From Bacteroidaceae bacterium (GTDB taxonomy: Bacteria; Bacteroidota; Bacteroidia; Bacteroidales; Bacteroidaceae): a DNA stretch of 64,000 bases. A model generated the notes under the pieces. That model did no database searches. It saw only the letters and a list, made by a program, of their open reading frames with translations, and was not told the origin of the DNA. How positions within the stretch are numbered: the stretch's first letter is position 1; every line of letters begins with the position of its first letter. The position numbers and the translations under genes are program-made. The DNA lies in the NCBI GenBank assembly GCA_017521285.1, contig JAFXDG010000087.1, forward strand, positions 1 through 64,000. The letters run 5' to 3'. Positions 7,727 to 16,391 of the stretch are shown piece by piece.

Positions 7727-9823
7727 ATGTTCGACCTTGCAACCCGCGACATCAAGTATCTTCCCGGTGTAGGCCCCCAACGGGCGGCTGTGCTGGAGAA
7801 GGAACTTGGTATCCGTTCGTTGCACGACCTGTTGTACTATTTCCCATATAAATATATTGACCGTAGCCGGCTCTACTATGTGCACGAGATTGATGGCAAC
7901 ATGCCTTACATCCAGTTGCGTGGCCAGATACTCAGTTTTGAAGAGGCCGGTGAAGGCTACCGCAAACGCTTGGTAGCCCACTTCAGCGATGGCACGGGTG
8001 TGGTCGACCTTGTGTGGTTTCAGGGACAGAAGTATGTGACGGGCAAGTACAAAGTGCGTACTCCCTACATTGTTTTTGGTAAACCTACTGTCTTTGGTGG
8101 GCGGGTGAACATTGCCCATCCCGACATTGACCCTGCTGACGAATTGGTGCTCTCCAACATGGGGTTGCAACCCTATTACAACACCACCGAGCGTATGAAG
8201 CGCGGAGGTCTCAATTCGCGTGCCATCGAGAAGTTGGTGACAAACTTGCGCGACCTCATCAAAGAGCCTCTGCCCGAAACGTTGCCCGACTATATCATCG
8301 AGAAGAATCATCTGGTCTCGCTCACCGAGGCTCTGATGAACATCCACTTCCCCAAAACACCCGAAGACTTGCGACGGGCGCAATTCCGCTTGAAGTTTGA
8401 AGAACTCTTCTTCGTACAACTCAACATCTTGCGCTACATGAAGGAGCGCCAGCAACGCTATTGTGGCTTTGTCTTCAGCAAAGTGGGAGATGTGTTCAAT
8501 ACTTTCTATAGCCAGAATCTGCCTTTTGAATTGACGGGTGCACAAAAACGTGTCATTAAGGAGATCCGCAAAGACATGGGGTGTGGACGACAGATGAACC
8601 GCCTGCTTCAAGGCGATGTGGGTAGTGGTAAGACACTGGTGGCACTGATGTCCATGCTTATTGCCTTGGACAATGGTTTTCAGGCATGTATGATGGCACC
8701 GACGGAGATATTGGCCTCTCAACATTACGAAACCGTCACCCGTATGCTCTGTGGCATGGATGTGAGGGTCGAACTCCTGACGGGTAGTGTCAAGGGTAAA
8801 CGTCGCACTGAAATACTCAATGGAGTGCTCACGGGACAGGTGCATATCCTTATCGGCACCCATGCCGTGTTGGAAGATACCGTCTCCTTCGCCCGGCTGG
8901 GTATGGCCGTCATTGACGAACAACATCGCTTTGGGGTGGCTCAGCGTGCCAAGTTGTGGCAAAAGAATACGACTCCGCCTCACGTCCTCGTGATGACCGC
9001 TACTCCTATCCCCCGGACGTTGGCCATGACACTTTATGGCGACCTTGATGTCTCTGTCATCGACGAGCTGCCTCCTGGCCGTAAACCCATACGCACCGTG
9101 CATCAGTTTGACAACCGCCGGGCTTCGCTTTATGCCGACATTCGTCGTCAGATACAGGAGGGACGACAGATTTACATCGTCTATCCCCTTATCAAGGAGA
9201 GTGAAAAGATGGATTTGAAGAATCTGGAAGACGGTTATCAGACCATTTGTGAAGTCTTTCCCGAGTATAAAGTCTGCAAGGTGCACGGACAGATGAAACC
9301 CGCTGAAAAGGATGCTGAAATGCAACGCTTTGTCACGGGCGAGACGCAGATAATGGTGGCTACCACCGTGATAGAGGTAGGAGTGAATGTGCCCAATGCT
9401 TCGGTGATGGTCATTGAGAATGCCGAGCGCTTCGGCCTTTCGCAACTCCACCAACTTCGGGGACGTGTCGGACGAGGGGCTGACCAGTCTTATTGCATCC
9501 TCGTTACCGGTTACAAACTTTCTGAAGACACCCGTAAGCGCATCGACATTATGGTGCAGACGAACGATGGTTTCGAGATTGCCGAAGCCGACCTCAAACT
9601 ACGAGGCCCTGGAGACTTGGAAGGCACTCAGCAGAGTGGGGTGGCTTTCGACTTGCGTATCGCCAACATTACCCGCGACGCCCAACTGCTCCAACATGTG
9701 CGCGAAATAGCCCGTCAGGTAGTGGAGGCCGACCCCGAAGGCATAGCTCCTCATCATGCCATGATGTGGGCACGTCTTCGTCAAATGAGAAAAACGGATG
9801 TCAACTGGTCAGATATCAGTTGA
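7727..9823 (+). CDS. recG: ATP-dependent DNA helicase RecG
   Basis: 698 residues, the usual length. An N-terminal wedge/OB domain (YLPGVGPQRAAVLEKELG near the start) precedes the helicase core: Walker A GDVGSGKT near residue 300, DEQH box near 398, and TATPIPRTLAM just after. The second RecA lobe has VIEVGVNVPNASVMVI and QLRGRVGRG. RecG remodels stalled forks and branched DNA. The gene lies downstream of ispD behind a long word-repeat element and may be translated from the same mRNA. Confidence 0.96.
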   Translation: MFDLATRDIKYLPGVGPQRAAVLEKELGIRSLHDLLYYFPYKYIDRSRLYYVHEIDGNMPYIQLRGQILSFEEAGEGYRKRLVAHFSDGTGVVDLVWFQGQKYVTGKYKVRTPYIVFGKPTVFGGRVNIAHPDIDPADELVLSNMGLQPYYNTTERMKRGGLNSRAIEKLVTNLRDLIKEPLPETLPDYIIEKNHLVSLTEALMNIHFPKTPEDLRRAQFRLKFEELFFVQLNILRYMKERQQRYCGFVFSKVGDVFNTFYSQNLPFELTGAQKRVIKEIRKDMGCGRQMNRLLQGDVGSGKTLVALMSMLIALDNGFQACMMAPTEILASQHYETVTRMLCGMDVRVELLTGSVKGKRRTEILNGVLTGQVHILIGTHAVLEDTVSFARLGMAVIDEQHRFGVAQRAKLWQKNTTPPHVLVMTATPIPRTLAMTLYGDLDVSVIDELPPGRKPIRTVHQFDNRRASLYADIRRQIQEGRQIYIVYPLIKESEKMDLKNLEDGYQTICEVFPEYKVCKVHGQMKPAEKDAEMQRFVTGETQIMVATTVIEVGVNVPNASVMVIENAERFGLSQLHQLRGRVGRGADQSYCILVTGYKLSEDTRKRIDIMVQTNDGFEIAEADLKLRGPGDLEGTQQSGVAFDLRIANITRDAQLLQHVREIARQVVEADPEGIAPHHAMMWARLRQMRKTDVNWSDIS

Positions 9824-9846
9824 CGGTAAAATGGATGAGAAATATT

Positions 9847-10530
9847 ATGAATGGTTTGATTGATTTCTTACGTCGTTTGCAGGACAATAACCAACGTGAA
9901 TGGTTCAATGCTCACAAGGATGAGTACTTGAAAGCGTTGGCCACATTTCATACATTAGTGGACGAGTTGATTGGCGAAATTGCCCGTTTCGATTCTTCCG
10001 TAGCAGGACTTACGGCCAAAGAGTGTACGTATCGGATTTATCGGGATGTACGTTTCTCGGAAGACAAGCGTCCTTACAAAACCCACATGGGGGCTTTCAT
10101 CTGTCCGGGTGGAAAGAAAAGCGGCTATTCGGGGTACTATTTTCATGTAAGTACGGGTGGCGATGGTTATCCGGATAATCACATGCTGGCCGTAGGTGAC
10201 TATTGTTGCACACCCGAGGCTCTCCGCATTTTGCGCGAGGATATTGCTTATGGGGGTGGTGACTTTGAACAGACCTTGCACGATGCTGATGCCCGCTTTT
10301 GGCTCGACCGTGAAGGTGCGCTCAAACGCAATCCCAAAGGTTTTCCTGCGGGTACGCCTTATGAGGAATATCTTCGTCTGAAAGCTTTTTGCCTGTGCTA
10401 TACGCCCGACACAGAATTCATGTTGGCTCCCCATTTGCCTCAACGTGTGGCGGCACTTTTCCGAACGACCAAGCCTTTCCTCGATTATATTAACCGTGCG
10501 ATTACCTATTCGCGTAGCGGGGAATTATGA
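9847..10530 (+). CDS. DUF2461 (TIGR02453) family protein
   Basis: 227 residues from the ATG at 9847 (MNGLIDFLRRLQDNNQREWF). An ATG at 9835 would add four residues. The opening FLxxLxxNNxREWF and the RIYRDVRFSEDKRPYKTH block are typical of DUF2461. The family is widespread and has no established biochemical role. It starts 23 bases after the recG stop, so it is probably the last gene of that transcript. Confidence 0.85.
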   Translation: MNGLIDFLRRLQDNNQREWFNAHKDEYLKALATFHTLVDELIGEIARFDSSVAGLTAKECTYRIYRDVRFSEDKRPYKTHMGAFICPGGKKSGYSGYYFHVSTGGDGYPDNHMLAVGDYCCTPEALRILREDIAYGGGDFEQTLHDADARFWLDREGALKRNPKGFPAGTPYEEYLRLKAFCLCYTPDTEFMLAPHLPQRVAALFRTTKPFLDYINRAITYSRSGEL

Positions 10531-10580
10531 GTAGTTGGGTGACTGGACATCAGGCGACGGATGAAGTAGGAACAGCCGGC

Positions 10581-10599
10581 GGTTAAGGTATCCTTAACC
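10581..10599. terminator. Small inverted repeat after the DUF2461 gene
   Basis: GGTTAAGG (10581-10588) and CCTTAACC (10592-10599) form a perfect 8-bp stem with a 3-base loop, 50 bases past the DUF2461 stop. There is no T-run, so its role as a terminator is uncertain. Confidence 0.35.
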
Positions 10600-10721
10600 C
10601 AAGGGTGAGGGTTGGGGTGTTTTGAATGGAAGAAATCCCCCGATTCTATAATTATTCTTATAAAATGCAAGAAGAACCTGAAAAGATGTTAATAGAGTTG
10701 GTGCGAATGGCTGAAAAAGAG

Positions 10722-10729
10722 TATCTTTG
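10722..10729 (+). promoter_or_regulatory. -7 box of the ndk transcript
   Basis: TATCTTTG lies 41 bases before ndk. TTGG at 10698-10701, about 20 bases upstream, gives a well spaced -33 element. Confidence 0.65.
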
Positions 10730-10770
10730 AGGGATTTTTTGAAAAACGTACGTATAGTATAATCAACATC

Positions 10771-11232
10771 ATGGAAAAGACACTTGTAATATTGAAACCT
10801 TGTACCGTACAACGGGGGTTAGTAGGAGAAATTTTGAATCGTTTTGAACGCAAGGGGTTACGCCTTTGTGGCATGAAAATGATACAGTTGACAGATGAAG
10901 TGCTGAGTGAGCATTATGCACACTTGAGTACCAAACCATTCTTTCAGCGTGTGAAGGATTCGATGATGACAGCTCCCGTGATTGTTTGTTGCTACGAAGG
11001 TGTAGATGCCATTGCTGCAGTGCGTGCATTGGCTGGTCCGACAAACGGACGTTTGGCTGCGCCGGGCACTATCCGTGGTGACTATAGCATGAGTTTCCAG
11101 GAAAATATTGTCCATGCTTCGGATTCTCCAGAGACAGCTGCTGTAGAGTTGGCCCGTTTCTTCAAGCCTGAAGAAATTTATGAATACAAGCAGGCTACGT
11201 TTGATTATCTCTATGCGAACGACGAATATTAA
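10771..11232 (+). CDS. ndk: Nucleoside diphosphate kinase
   Basis: 153 residues. It transfers phosphate from ATP to other NDPs through a phosphohistidine. The family start EKTLVILKP and the active-site block NIVHASDSPETA, with His at about residue 115, are present, as is the nucleotide-binding RGLVGEILNRFERKG. It has its own promoter and precedes the M23 gene by 37 bases. Confidence 0.96.
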   Translation: MEKTLVILKPCTVQRGLVGEILNRFERKGLRLCGMKMIQLTDEVLSEHYAHLSTKPFFQRVKDSMMTAPVIVCCYEGVDAIAAVRALAGPTNGRLAAPGTIRGDYSMSFQENIVHASDSPETAAVELARFFKPEEIYEYKQATFDYLYANDEY

Positions 11233-11269
11233 TCGGAACTAAAGTAAAAAGAGGAGTAAAAAGATAAGG

Positions 11270-12169
11270 ATGAAATTGAACGGATTCAAGACGTTGGTCG
11301 CTATGGCGGTGGCTCTGATGATGGGCGCTGGTGCGCAGGCACAGGATTTGCTGGCACGTCAGGCACCTGTGGATAAGAAACTGAGAGCCATTGACTCTGT
11401 GGCGTTGCAACGTCAGATTGTGCGCGAACAGATGGAGCACCCGGGGTATGGACTTTATCCTACGTGGGACAATGAGCGTGTACATGTATATGCGAATGTG
11501 GCTGTACCCGATACGTTTGTAGTTGACCTTCGCGGCTTTTCTATGCCGACTAAGAATCAGCGCATTACTTCTAAGTTTGGCTATCGTGCCCGCTTCCGTC
11601 GTCAGCATAAGGGATTGGACGTGAAGGTACAGATTGGTGACACTATTTATGCGGCCTTTGATGGCAAAATCCGCGTGGTGGCTGATCAGGGACGTCGCAA
11701 GGGATATGGCAAATATGTGGTAATTCGTCATGATAATGGATTGGAAACCATCTATGGACACTTGTCCAAGCAATTGGTAATCGAAAACGAATATGTCCGT
11801 TCGGGACAACCTATCGGATTGGGAGGTAATACGGGACGTTCAACGGGTCCTCACCTTCATTTTGAAACCCGTCTGATTGGACAAGAACTGAATCCTGAAT
11901 TATTGTTCGATTTTCCTAATCAGGATGTGACGGGTGACTCTTATACCTATTATTCTCCTAAGGCTAAGCGTCGGGCTGCTCAGTTGGCACGTGCTAAAGG
12001 AGAAAAAGTTCCTGATGATTTCGACGTACGTTATTATAAAGTCCGCAAAGGTGACACCCTTTCTCGGATTGCCAGCCGACATGGTGTGAGTATCAATGAA
12101 TTGTGTCGCTTGAATAATATCAAACGGACGACAAAGCTCAGAATAGGCCAGTTGATACGGTATTCGTGA
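11270..12169 (+). CDS. M23 metallopeptidase with C-terminal LysM domain
   Basis: 299 residues with a signal peptide (VAMAVALMMGAGAQAQ). The M23/LytM catalytic core shows the zinc ligand pair HKGLD and the HxH motif TGPHLHFE. One LysM repeat, YYKVRKGDTLSRIASRHG to the end, should bind peptidoglycan. The metal ligands are intact, so this is probably an active endopeptidase in the periplasm, acting in wall growth or cell separation. It follows ndk closely. Confidence 0.92.
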   Translation: MKLNGFKTLVAMAVALMMGAGAQAQDLLARQAPVDKKLRAIDSVALQRQIVREQMEHPGYGLYPTWDNERVHVYANVAVPDTFVVDLRGFSMPTKNQRITSKFGYRARFRRQHKGLDVKVQIGDTIYAAFDGKIRVVADQGRRKGYGKYVVIRHDNGLETIYGHLSKQLVIENEYVRSGQPIGLGGNTGRSTGPHLHFETRLIGQELNPELLFDFPNQDVTGDSYTYYSPKAKRRAAQLARAKGEKVPDDFDVRYYKVRKGDTLSRIASRHGVSINELCRLNNIKRTTKLRIGQLIRYS

Positions 12170-12192
12170 AAACTGTAATATAGAAATAGTTT

Positions 12193-12238
12193 GATGAAAG
12201 GATGAAGGAGGGAGAAAACCCTATTTCATCCTTTCATC
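12193..12238. terminator. GATGAAAGGATGAA word hairpin
   Basis: GATGAAAGGATGAA (12193-12206) pairs perfectly with 12225-12238, and GGG/CCC closes the loop side. The arms are themselves made of repeated GATGAA words, like the other word hairpins. It follows the M23 stop and could terminate that transcript. Confidence 0.6.
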
Positions 12239-12282
12239 CTTTAAATATTCCTTATTCATTCCCTTATGTCCGCTAAAATGAT

Positions 12283-12290
12283 TACCTTTG
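12283..12290 (+). promoter_or_regulatory. -7 box of the DUF1599 operon
   Basis: TACCTTTG matches TAnnTTTG, 27 bases before the DUF1599 ATG. No convincing -33 box is seen. Confidence 0.5.
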
Positions 12291-12316
12291 CACACAATTA
12301 GTGAGAATTGAATGAA

Positions 12317-12859
12317 ATGAAAGATACAACACAACAATTTGAACAGGTGATGGCCTCGTGTCGTGAGCTTTTTGCCAAGAAACTGCACGACTACGGAGCA
12401 GCGTGGCGCATCATGCGCCCTGTATCGGTGACCGACCAGATATTCATCAAGGCTAACCGTATCCGTAGTCTTGAGATTAAGGGCGTAAGTCTGGTGGGCG
12501 AGGGCATACGTCCGGAGTTTGTTGCCATTGTCAATTATGGTATTGTAGGACTTATACAGTTGGATTTGGGCTATGCTGAACGTGATGATATGACACCCGA
12601 GCAGGCTTTGGCGCATTATGACCGATGGGCAAAACAGACATTGGAACTGATGCTGAAGAAGAATCATGACTATGATGAGGCTTGGCGTGGTATGCGTATC
12701 AGTTCATACACCGATCTGATATTGATGAAACTCTATCGTACCAAACAGATAGAGGGGTTGGATGGCAAGACCTTGGTGTCTGAGGGAATTGATGCCAACT
12801 ATATGGACATGATAAATTATGCCGTATTCGGATTGATAAAGTTAGACTTTGGAGAGTAA
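12317..12859 (+). CDS. DUF1599 domain protein with internal duplication
   Basis: 180 residues from the ATG at 12317. Two similar halves are visible: KKLHDYGAAWRIMRPVSVTD...VNYGIVGLIQLDLG, then KKNHDYDEAWRGMRISSYTD...[14 protein letters not shown]. The HDY..AWR..R core is conserved in both. I recognise this as DUF1599, common in Bacteroidetes and of unknown function. It heads a compact run with the DoxX-like gene, tpiA, SPOR and folE, overlapping the next gene by 11 bases. Confidence 0.85.
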   Translation: MKDTTQQFEQVMASCRELFAKKLHDYGAAWRIMRPVSVTDQIFIKANRIRSLEIKGVSLVGEGIRPEFVAIVNYGIVGLIQLDLGYAERDDMTPEQALAHYDRWAKQTLELMLKKNHDYDEAWRGMRISSYTDLILMKLYRTKQIEGLDGKTLVSEGIDANYMDMINYAVFGLIKLDFGE

Positions 12860-14180
12860 GACGAAAAATATTATCTTGACGACGTTGACCAATGTCTCTC
12901 GTTTTGTGTTAGCCGCCGTGTTTGTCTTCTCGGGTTTCGTGAAGGCTAATGACCCGTTGGGCTTTCAGTATAAATTGGGAGATTATGCGATTGCTTTTGG
13001 TGTGGCAGATTGGTTTTCTGATGCTATGCTGTTGTTCGCTACGATAGCTTTGGCAGCATTGGAATTCACGTTAGGCGTATATCTGTTTTTTGGAATTAAT
13101 CGACGGTTGACTTCGTGGGTGGTGACGTTGTTGATGGGAGTGATGACTCCTTTGACCCTCTATTTGGCATTAGAGAATCCTGTGTCAGATTGTGGATGTT
13201 TTGGCGATGCGATAGTATTGACTAATTGGCAAACGTTTGGAAAGAATGTCGTGTTGTCCATTGCTGCTGTCGTGGTGTTGTGTATGCGTAATCGAATGTT
13301 CAGAGTGGTGACTCGGCGTAGTGAATGGCTGGTTTCGGTCAATACTTTGCTTTATGTCATCATCCTTTCATATTACAGCTTATTACATTTGCCGGTTTTC
13401 GATTTTCGCCCTTATCATATAGGAGCGAGTATTCCGGAAGGAATGGAAGTGCCCGAAGGTGCACAAATGCCAGTGTATGAGACCCTGTTCATTATGGAGA
13501 AAGATGGTGAACGCAAGGAATTTGCATTGGTTGATTATCCGGATAGCACATGGACGTATGTTGACCGGAAGACGGTTGTGAAAACCAAAGGGTATGAACC
13601 TCCTATTCACGATTTTGCCTTGTTGCGCATGGCTGATGGTGAAGATGTTACCGAACAGGTGTTGGCCGATGAGGGATATACCTTCTTGTTGGTTGCCCAT
13701 CAATTGGAAAAGGCGGATGACAGTTATTCTGACCTGTTGAATGAATTGTATGACTATTGTCAAAAGTATGGATATGCGTTTTATGGATTGACTGCTTCTA
13801 CGGAAGAAGTGGTTGAACACTGGTTGGATCGCACAGGTGGAGAATATTCCTTCTGTAATGTGGACGGAATCACCTTGAAGACGATGGTTCGTTCTAATCC
13901 GGGATTGATGCTGCTTAAGCATGGCGTAGTGTTGAATAAATGGGCCGATGGTGACATTCCTGATGAATATCAATTGACTTCCACATTGGAACAATTGCCT
14001 TTGGCACAGGGCCATGTGCAAGGGAAGGGACTGAAAGTGGCAACTTGCATTTTGTGGTTTGTCATACCACTGATGCTGATTTCATTACTTGATCGCCTCT
14101 ATTTCTTTCATAAAAGGAAGCAGCAGGGGCAATTGATAAAGACTGAAGACGAAGATAATATTAACCCTTTAATAAAGTAA
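12849..14180 (+). CDS. DoxX-like membrane protein of the BT_3928 type
   Basis: 443 residues if translation begins at the TTG at 12849, overlapping the upstream stop. No ATG stands nearby in frame, so the exact start is uncertain. Four N-terminal membrane helices (from [20 protein letters not shown]) carry the DoxX/MauE-like signature. A soluble thioredoxin-like region follows, and there is one C-terminal helix ([20 protein letters not shown]). A redox or quinone-linked role is suggested by the family and is unproven. Confidence 0.75.
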   Translation: MESKTKNIILTTLTNVSRFVLAAVFVFSGFVKANDPLGFQYKLGDYAIAFGVADWFSDAMLLFATIALAALEFTLGVYLFFGINRRLTSWVVTLLMGVMTPLTLYLALENPVSDCGCFGDAIVLTNWQTFGKNVVLSIAAVVVLCMRNRMFRVVTRRSEWLVSVNTLLYVIILSYYSLLHLPVFDFRPYHIGASIPEGMEVPEGAQMPVYETLFIMEKDGERKEFALVDYPDSTWTYVDRKTVVKTKGYEPPIHDFALLRMADGEDVTEQVLADEGYTFLLVAHQLEKADDSYSDLLNELYDYCQKYGYAFYGLTASTEEVVEHWLDRTGGEYSFCNVDGITLKTMVRSNPGLMLLKHGVVLNKWADGDIPDEYQLTSTLEQLPLAQGHVQGKGLKVATCILWFVIPLMLISLLDRLYFFHKRKQQGQLIKTEDEDNINPLIK

Positions 14181-14190
14181 AAATAGAAAA

Positions 14191-14946
14191 ATGAGAAAAA
14201 ACATTGTTGCAGGTAACTGGAAAATGAACAAGACCCTGCAGGAAGGTATTGCACTTGCAAAAGAGTTGAACGAAGCATTGGCTGCTGACAAGCCCAATTG
14301 CGATGTGGTAATCTGTACTCCCTTCATCCACCTGGCATCGGTGACTCCCATCGTGGATAGCGCCGTTATCGGTGTGGGTGCTGAGAACTGTGCCGACAAG
14401 GTATCAGGTGCTTACACTGGTGAAGTTTCTGCCGAAATGGTAGCTTCAACTGGTGCGCAGTATGTTATCTTGGGGCACTCTGAGCGTCGTGCTTATTATG
14501 GTGAAACCATTGAAATTTTGGAAGAGAAGGTGAAGTTGGCTTTGGCTAACAATTTGAAGCCCATCTTCTGCATCGGTGAAGTTTTGGAAGAGCGTGAAGC
14601 TAACAAGCAGAATGAAGTGGTTGCTGCTCAGTTGGCATCTGTATTCTCACTCTCTGCTGAGGATTTTGGTAAGATTATTCTTGCTTACGAGCCCGTTTGG
14701 GCTATCGGTACAGGTAAGACTGCTACTCCCGAGCAAGCACAGGAAATCCATGCCTACATCCGTTCATTGGTAGCAGAGAAGTATGGTCAGGAAGTAGCTG
14801 ATAACACTTCAATCCTCTATGGTGGTAGCTGCAAGCCCAGCAATGCTAAGGAATTGTTTGCTAATCCCGATGTTGATGGTGGTTTGATTGGTGGTGCAGC
14901 TTTGAAGGTTGCTGACTTCAAGGGTATTATCGACGCATTCAAGTAA
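14191..14946 (+). CDS. tpiA: Triosephosphate isomerase
   Basis: 251 residues. It interconverts dihydroxyacetone phosphate and glyceraldehyde 3-phosphate. Catalytic Lys11 lies in GNWKMNKT, the electrophilic His in ILGHSERR and the base Glu in [14 protein letters not shown]. The C-terminal phosphate loop [14 protein letters not shown] is complete. Codons are strongly biased to GCT/GGT/GAA compared with the DoxX gene upstream, as expected for an abundant glycolytic enzyme. Confidence 0.97.
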   Translation: MRKNIVAGNWKMNKTLQEGIALAKELNEALAADKPNCDVVICTPFIHLASVTPIVDSAVIGVGAENCADKVSGAYTGEVSAEMVASTGAQYVILGHSERRAYYGETIEILEEKVKLALANNLKPIFCIGEVLEEREANKQNEVVAAQLASVFSLSAEDFGKIILAYEPVWAIGTGKTATPEQAQEIHAYIRSLVAEKYGQEVADNTSILYGGSCKPSNAKELFANPDVDGGLIGGAALKVADFKGIIDAFK

Positions 14947-14960
14947 TAGAAAGTACTATA

Positions 14961-15012
14961 GAGAAAAGGGCTCCTTACCGTCAATGATGGGAGGGAGACT
15001 TTTCTTTCTCTT
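14961..15012 (+). terminator. Imperfect hairpin after tpiA
   Basis: AGAAAAG (14962-14968) pairs with CTTTTCT (14999-15005), with a further CTCC/GGAG pairing inside. It is followed by a T-rich run. It may trim or attenuate transcription into the SPOR and folE genes. Confidence 0.5.
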
Positions 15013-15056
15013 TAACGAAAAAGGAAAGGAATAAGAATAAACCTAAACCAAGGAAT

Positions 15057-15524
15057 ATGGTGTTGAAGATGAATTATTTGAAGTTTTGGTGTGTAGTTGC
15101 CTTCGTTTTTAGTGGATTGGTTGCGAATGCACAAGAGTCCATATTTGACCGCTTGTCAAAACAGCAAGCAGGCGAAGGTGTTGTTACCATTCATCAAGAT
15201 GCCCGTTTGAAAGCATTGGTAGGACAATTACGAACTTCTTCGTCCAATGCACAAAAGAATGCTCAGAAGGTGCAAGGGTTTCGTGTACAAGTATATGCAG
15301 GGAATAATTCACAGCAAGCTCGTACAGAGGCAACTCAAATGGCCGAAAAGGTGAAAAAACTATTCCCTGAATTGGATGTGTACACTCAATTTGTATCTCC
15401 CCGTTGGCTTTGCCGTGTAGGCGATTATCGGAGTATAGAAGAAGCAGATGCTGTAATGCGCCAGTTGAAGGAGGCGGGTAATTTTAAAGAGGTTTCCATC
15501 GTCCGTTCCCTTGTAAAGTTATAA
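15057..15524 (+). CDS. SPOR-domain secreted protein
   Basis: 155 residues with a signal peptide (VVAFVFSGLVANAQ). After a spacer, the C-terminal ~75 residues from KVQGFRVQVYAGNN to the end match the SPOR fold, which binds glycan strands lacking stem peptides at division sites. It probably acts in the periplasm in cell-wall or septum work. The internal ATG at 15069 is an alternative start and leaves the signal peptide intact. It lies between tpiA and folE. Confidence 0.82.
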   Translation: MVLKMNYLKFWCVVAFVFSGLVANAQESIFDRLSKQQAGEGVVTIHQDARLKALVGQLRTSSSNAQKNAQKVQGFRVQVYAGNNSQQARTEATQMAEKVKKLFPELDVYTQFVSPRWLCRVGDYRSIEEADAVMRQLKEAGNFKEVSIVRSLVKL

Positions 15525-15605
15525 GAATACTGGCTGATAATATATTAATTTAAGGTATAAGGTTATTCGAGATTGTTTTATCCAAGATTCATGTTTCAAT
15601 CAAAT

Positions 15606-16193
15606 ATGCATACGGAAGAGGAATTTCCCCAGGAAGTGGGAGAGTTGAAGGTTCATTACAAGCAAATATTGTCTTTGTTGGGCGAGGATGTGGAGCGCGA
15701 AGGACTGTTGAAGACTCCCGAACGTGTGGCAAAGGCTATGCTGACGTTGACCAAAGGATATCGGATGGATCCCAAGGCTGTGCTTAATTCAGCCAAGTTC
15801 AAGGAGGATTATCGTCAGATGGTCATCGTGAAGGATATCAACTTCTATTCACTTTGCGAACATCACATGCTTCCTTTTTATGGAAAGGCTCATGTGGCCT
15901 ATATCCCCAACGGTTACATTACAGGACTAAGTAAGATTGCTCGTGTGGTAGATATCTTTTCGCATCGCTTGCAAGTACAGGAACGCATGACAACACAAAT
16001 CAAGGAGTGCATACAGGAAACCCTGAATCCGTTAGGTGTGATGGTTGTCATTGAAGCCAAGCACATGTGTATGCAGATGCGGGGTGTGGAGAAACAGAAT
16101 TCAATCACTACGACATCAGATTTTACAGGGGCTTTTAATCAAGCCAAAACGCGTGAAGAATTTATGAACTTGATTCGGGGTGGTCAATTTTAA
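15606..16193 (+). CDS. folE: GTP cyclohydrolase I
   Basis: 195 residues from the ATG at 15606 ([12 protein letters not shown]). ATGs at 15573 and 15591 would add 11 or 5 residues without family similarity. It converts GTP to dihydroneopterin triphosphate, the first step to tetrahydrofolate. Zinc ligands are in [10 protein letters not shown] and in the Cys of KHMCMQMRG, and the [13 protein letters not shown] block is intact. The transcript seems to end inside its own 3' end, where a stem-loop overlaps the stop codon. Confidence 0.95.
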   Translation: MHTEEEFPQEVGELKVHYKQILSLLGEDVEREGLLKTPERVAKAMLTLTKGYRMDPKAVLNSAKFKEDYRQMVIVKDINFYSLCEHHMLPFYGKAHVAYIPNGYITGLSKIARVVDIFSHRLQVQERMTTQIKECIQETLNPLGVMVVIEAKHMCMQMRGVEKQNSITTTSDFTGAFNQAKTREEFMNLIRGGQF

Positions 16194-16214
16194 GATTGAC
16201 AACCCCGATTTTTT
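16176..16214 (+). terminator. Terminator overlapping the folE stop codon
   Basis: CGGGGTGGTCAA (16176-16187) lies inside the last folE codons and pairs with TTGACAACCCCG (16196-16207) with one mismatch. ATTTTTTT follows. The stop codon is in the loop. Confidence 0.75.
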
Positions 16215-16300
16215 TATGCTTATCTGTGGTATTTTGTACAGAAAAAGGAGTTGAATTGTCATTTTATCCTTAGATATTTGCTTATAATACATGTTATTGT

Positions 16301-16308
16301 TACTTTTG
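16301..16308 (+). promoter_or_regulatory. Promoter of the GH3 gene
   Basis: TACTTTTG matches the -7 box, and TTTG at 16277-16280 is a -33 box 20 bases upstream. The ~75-base leader contains two small hairpins (AACTCT/AGAGTT and GACTT/AAGTC). Confidence 0.7.
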
Positions 16309-16391
16309 CGACATTGATTGCAACTCTAAGAGAGAGAGTTTGTGTGACTTTCAAGTCTGTGAATAACGATAAACATTAAAAATAAGAATTT

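Noticed and set aside
7703..9454. Long antisense open frame opposite recG
   Set aside because: It mirrors the recG codon pattern, has no recognisable protein features and lacks its own promoter. RecG on the plus strand is certain.
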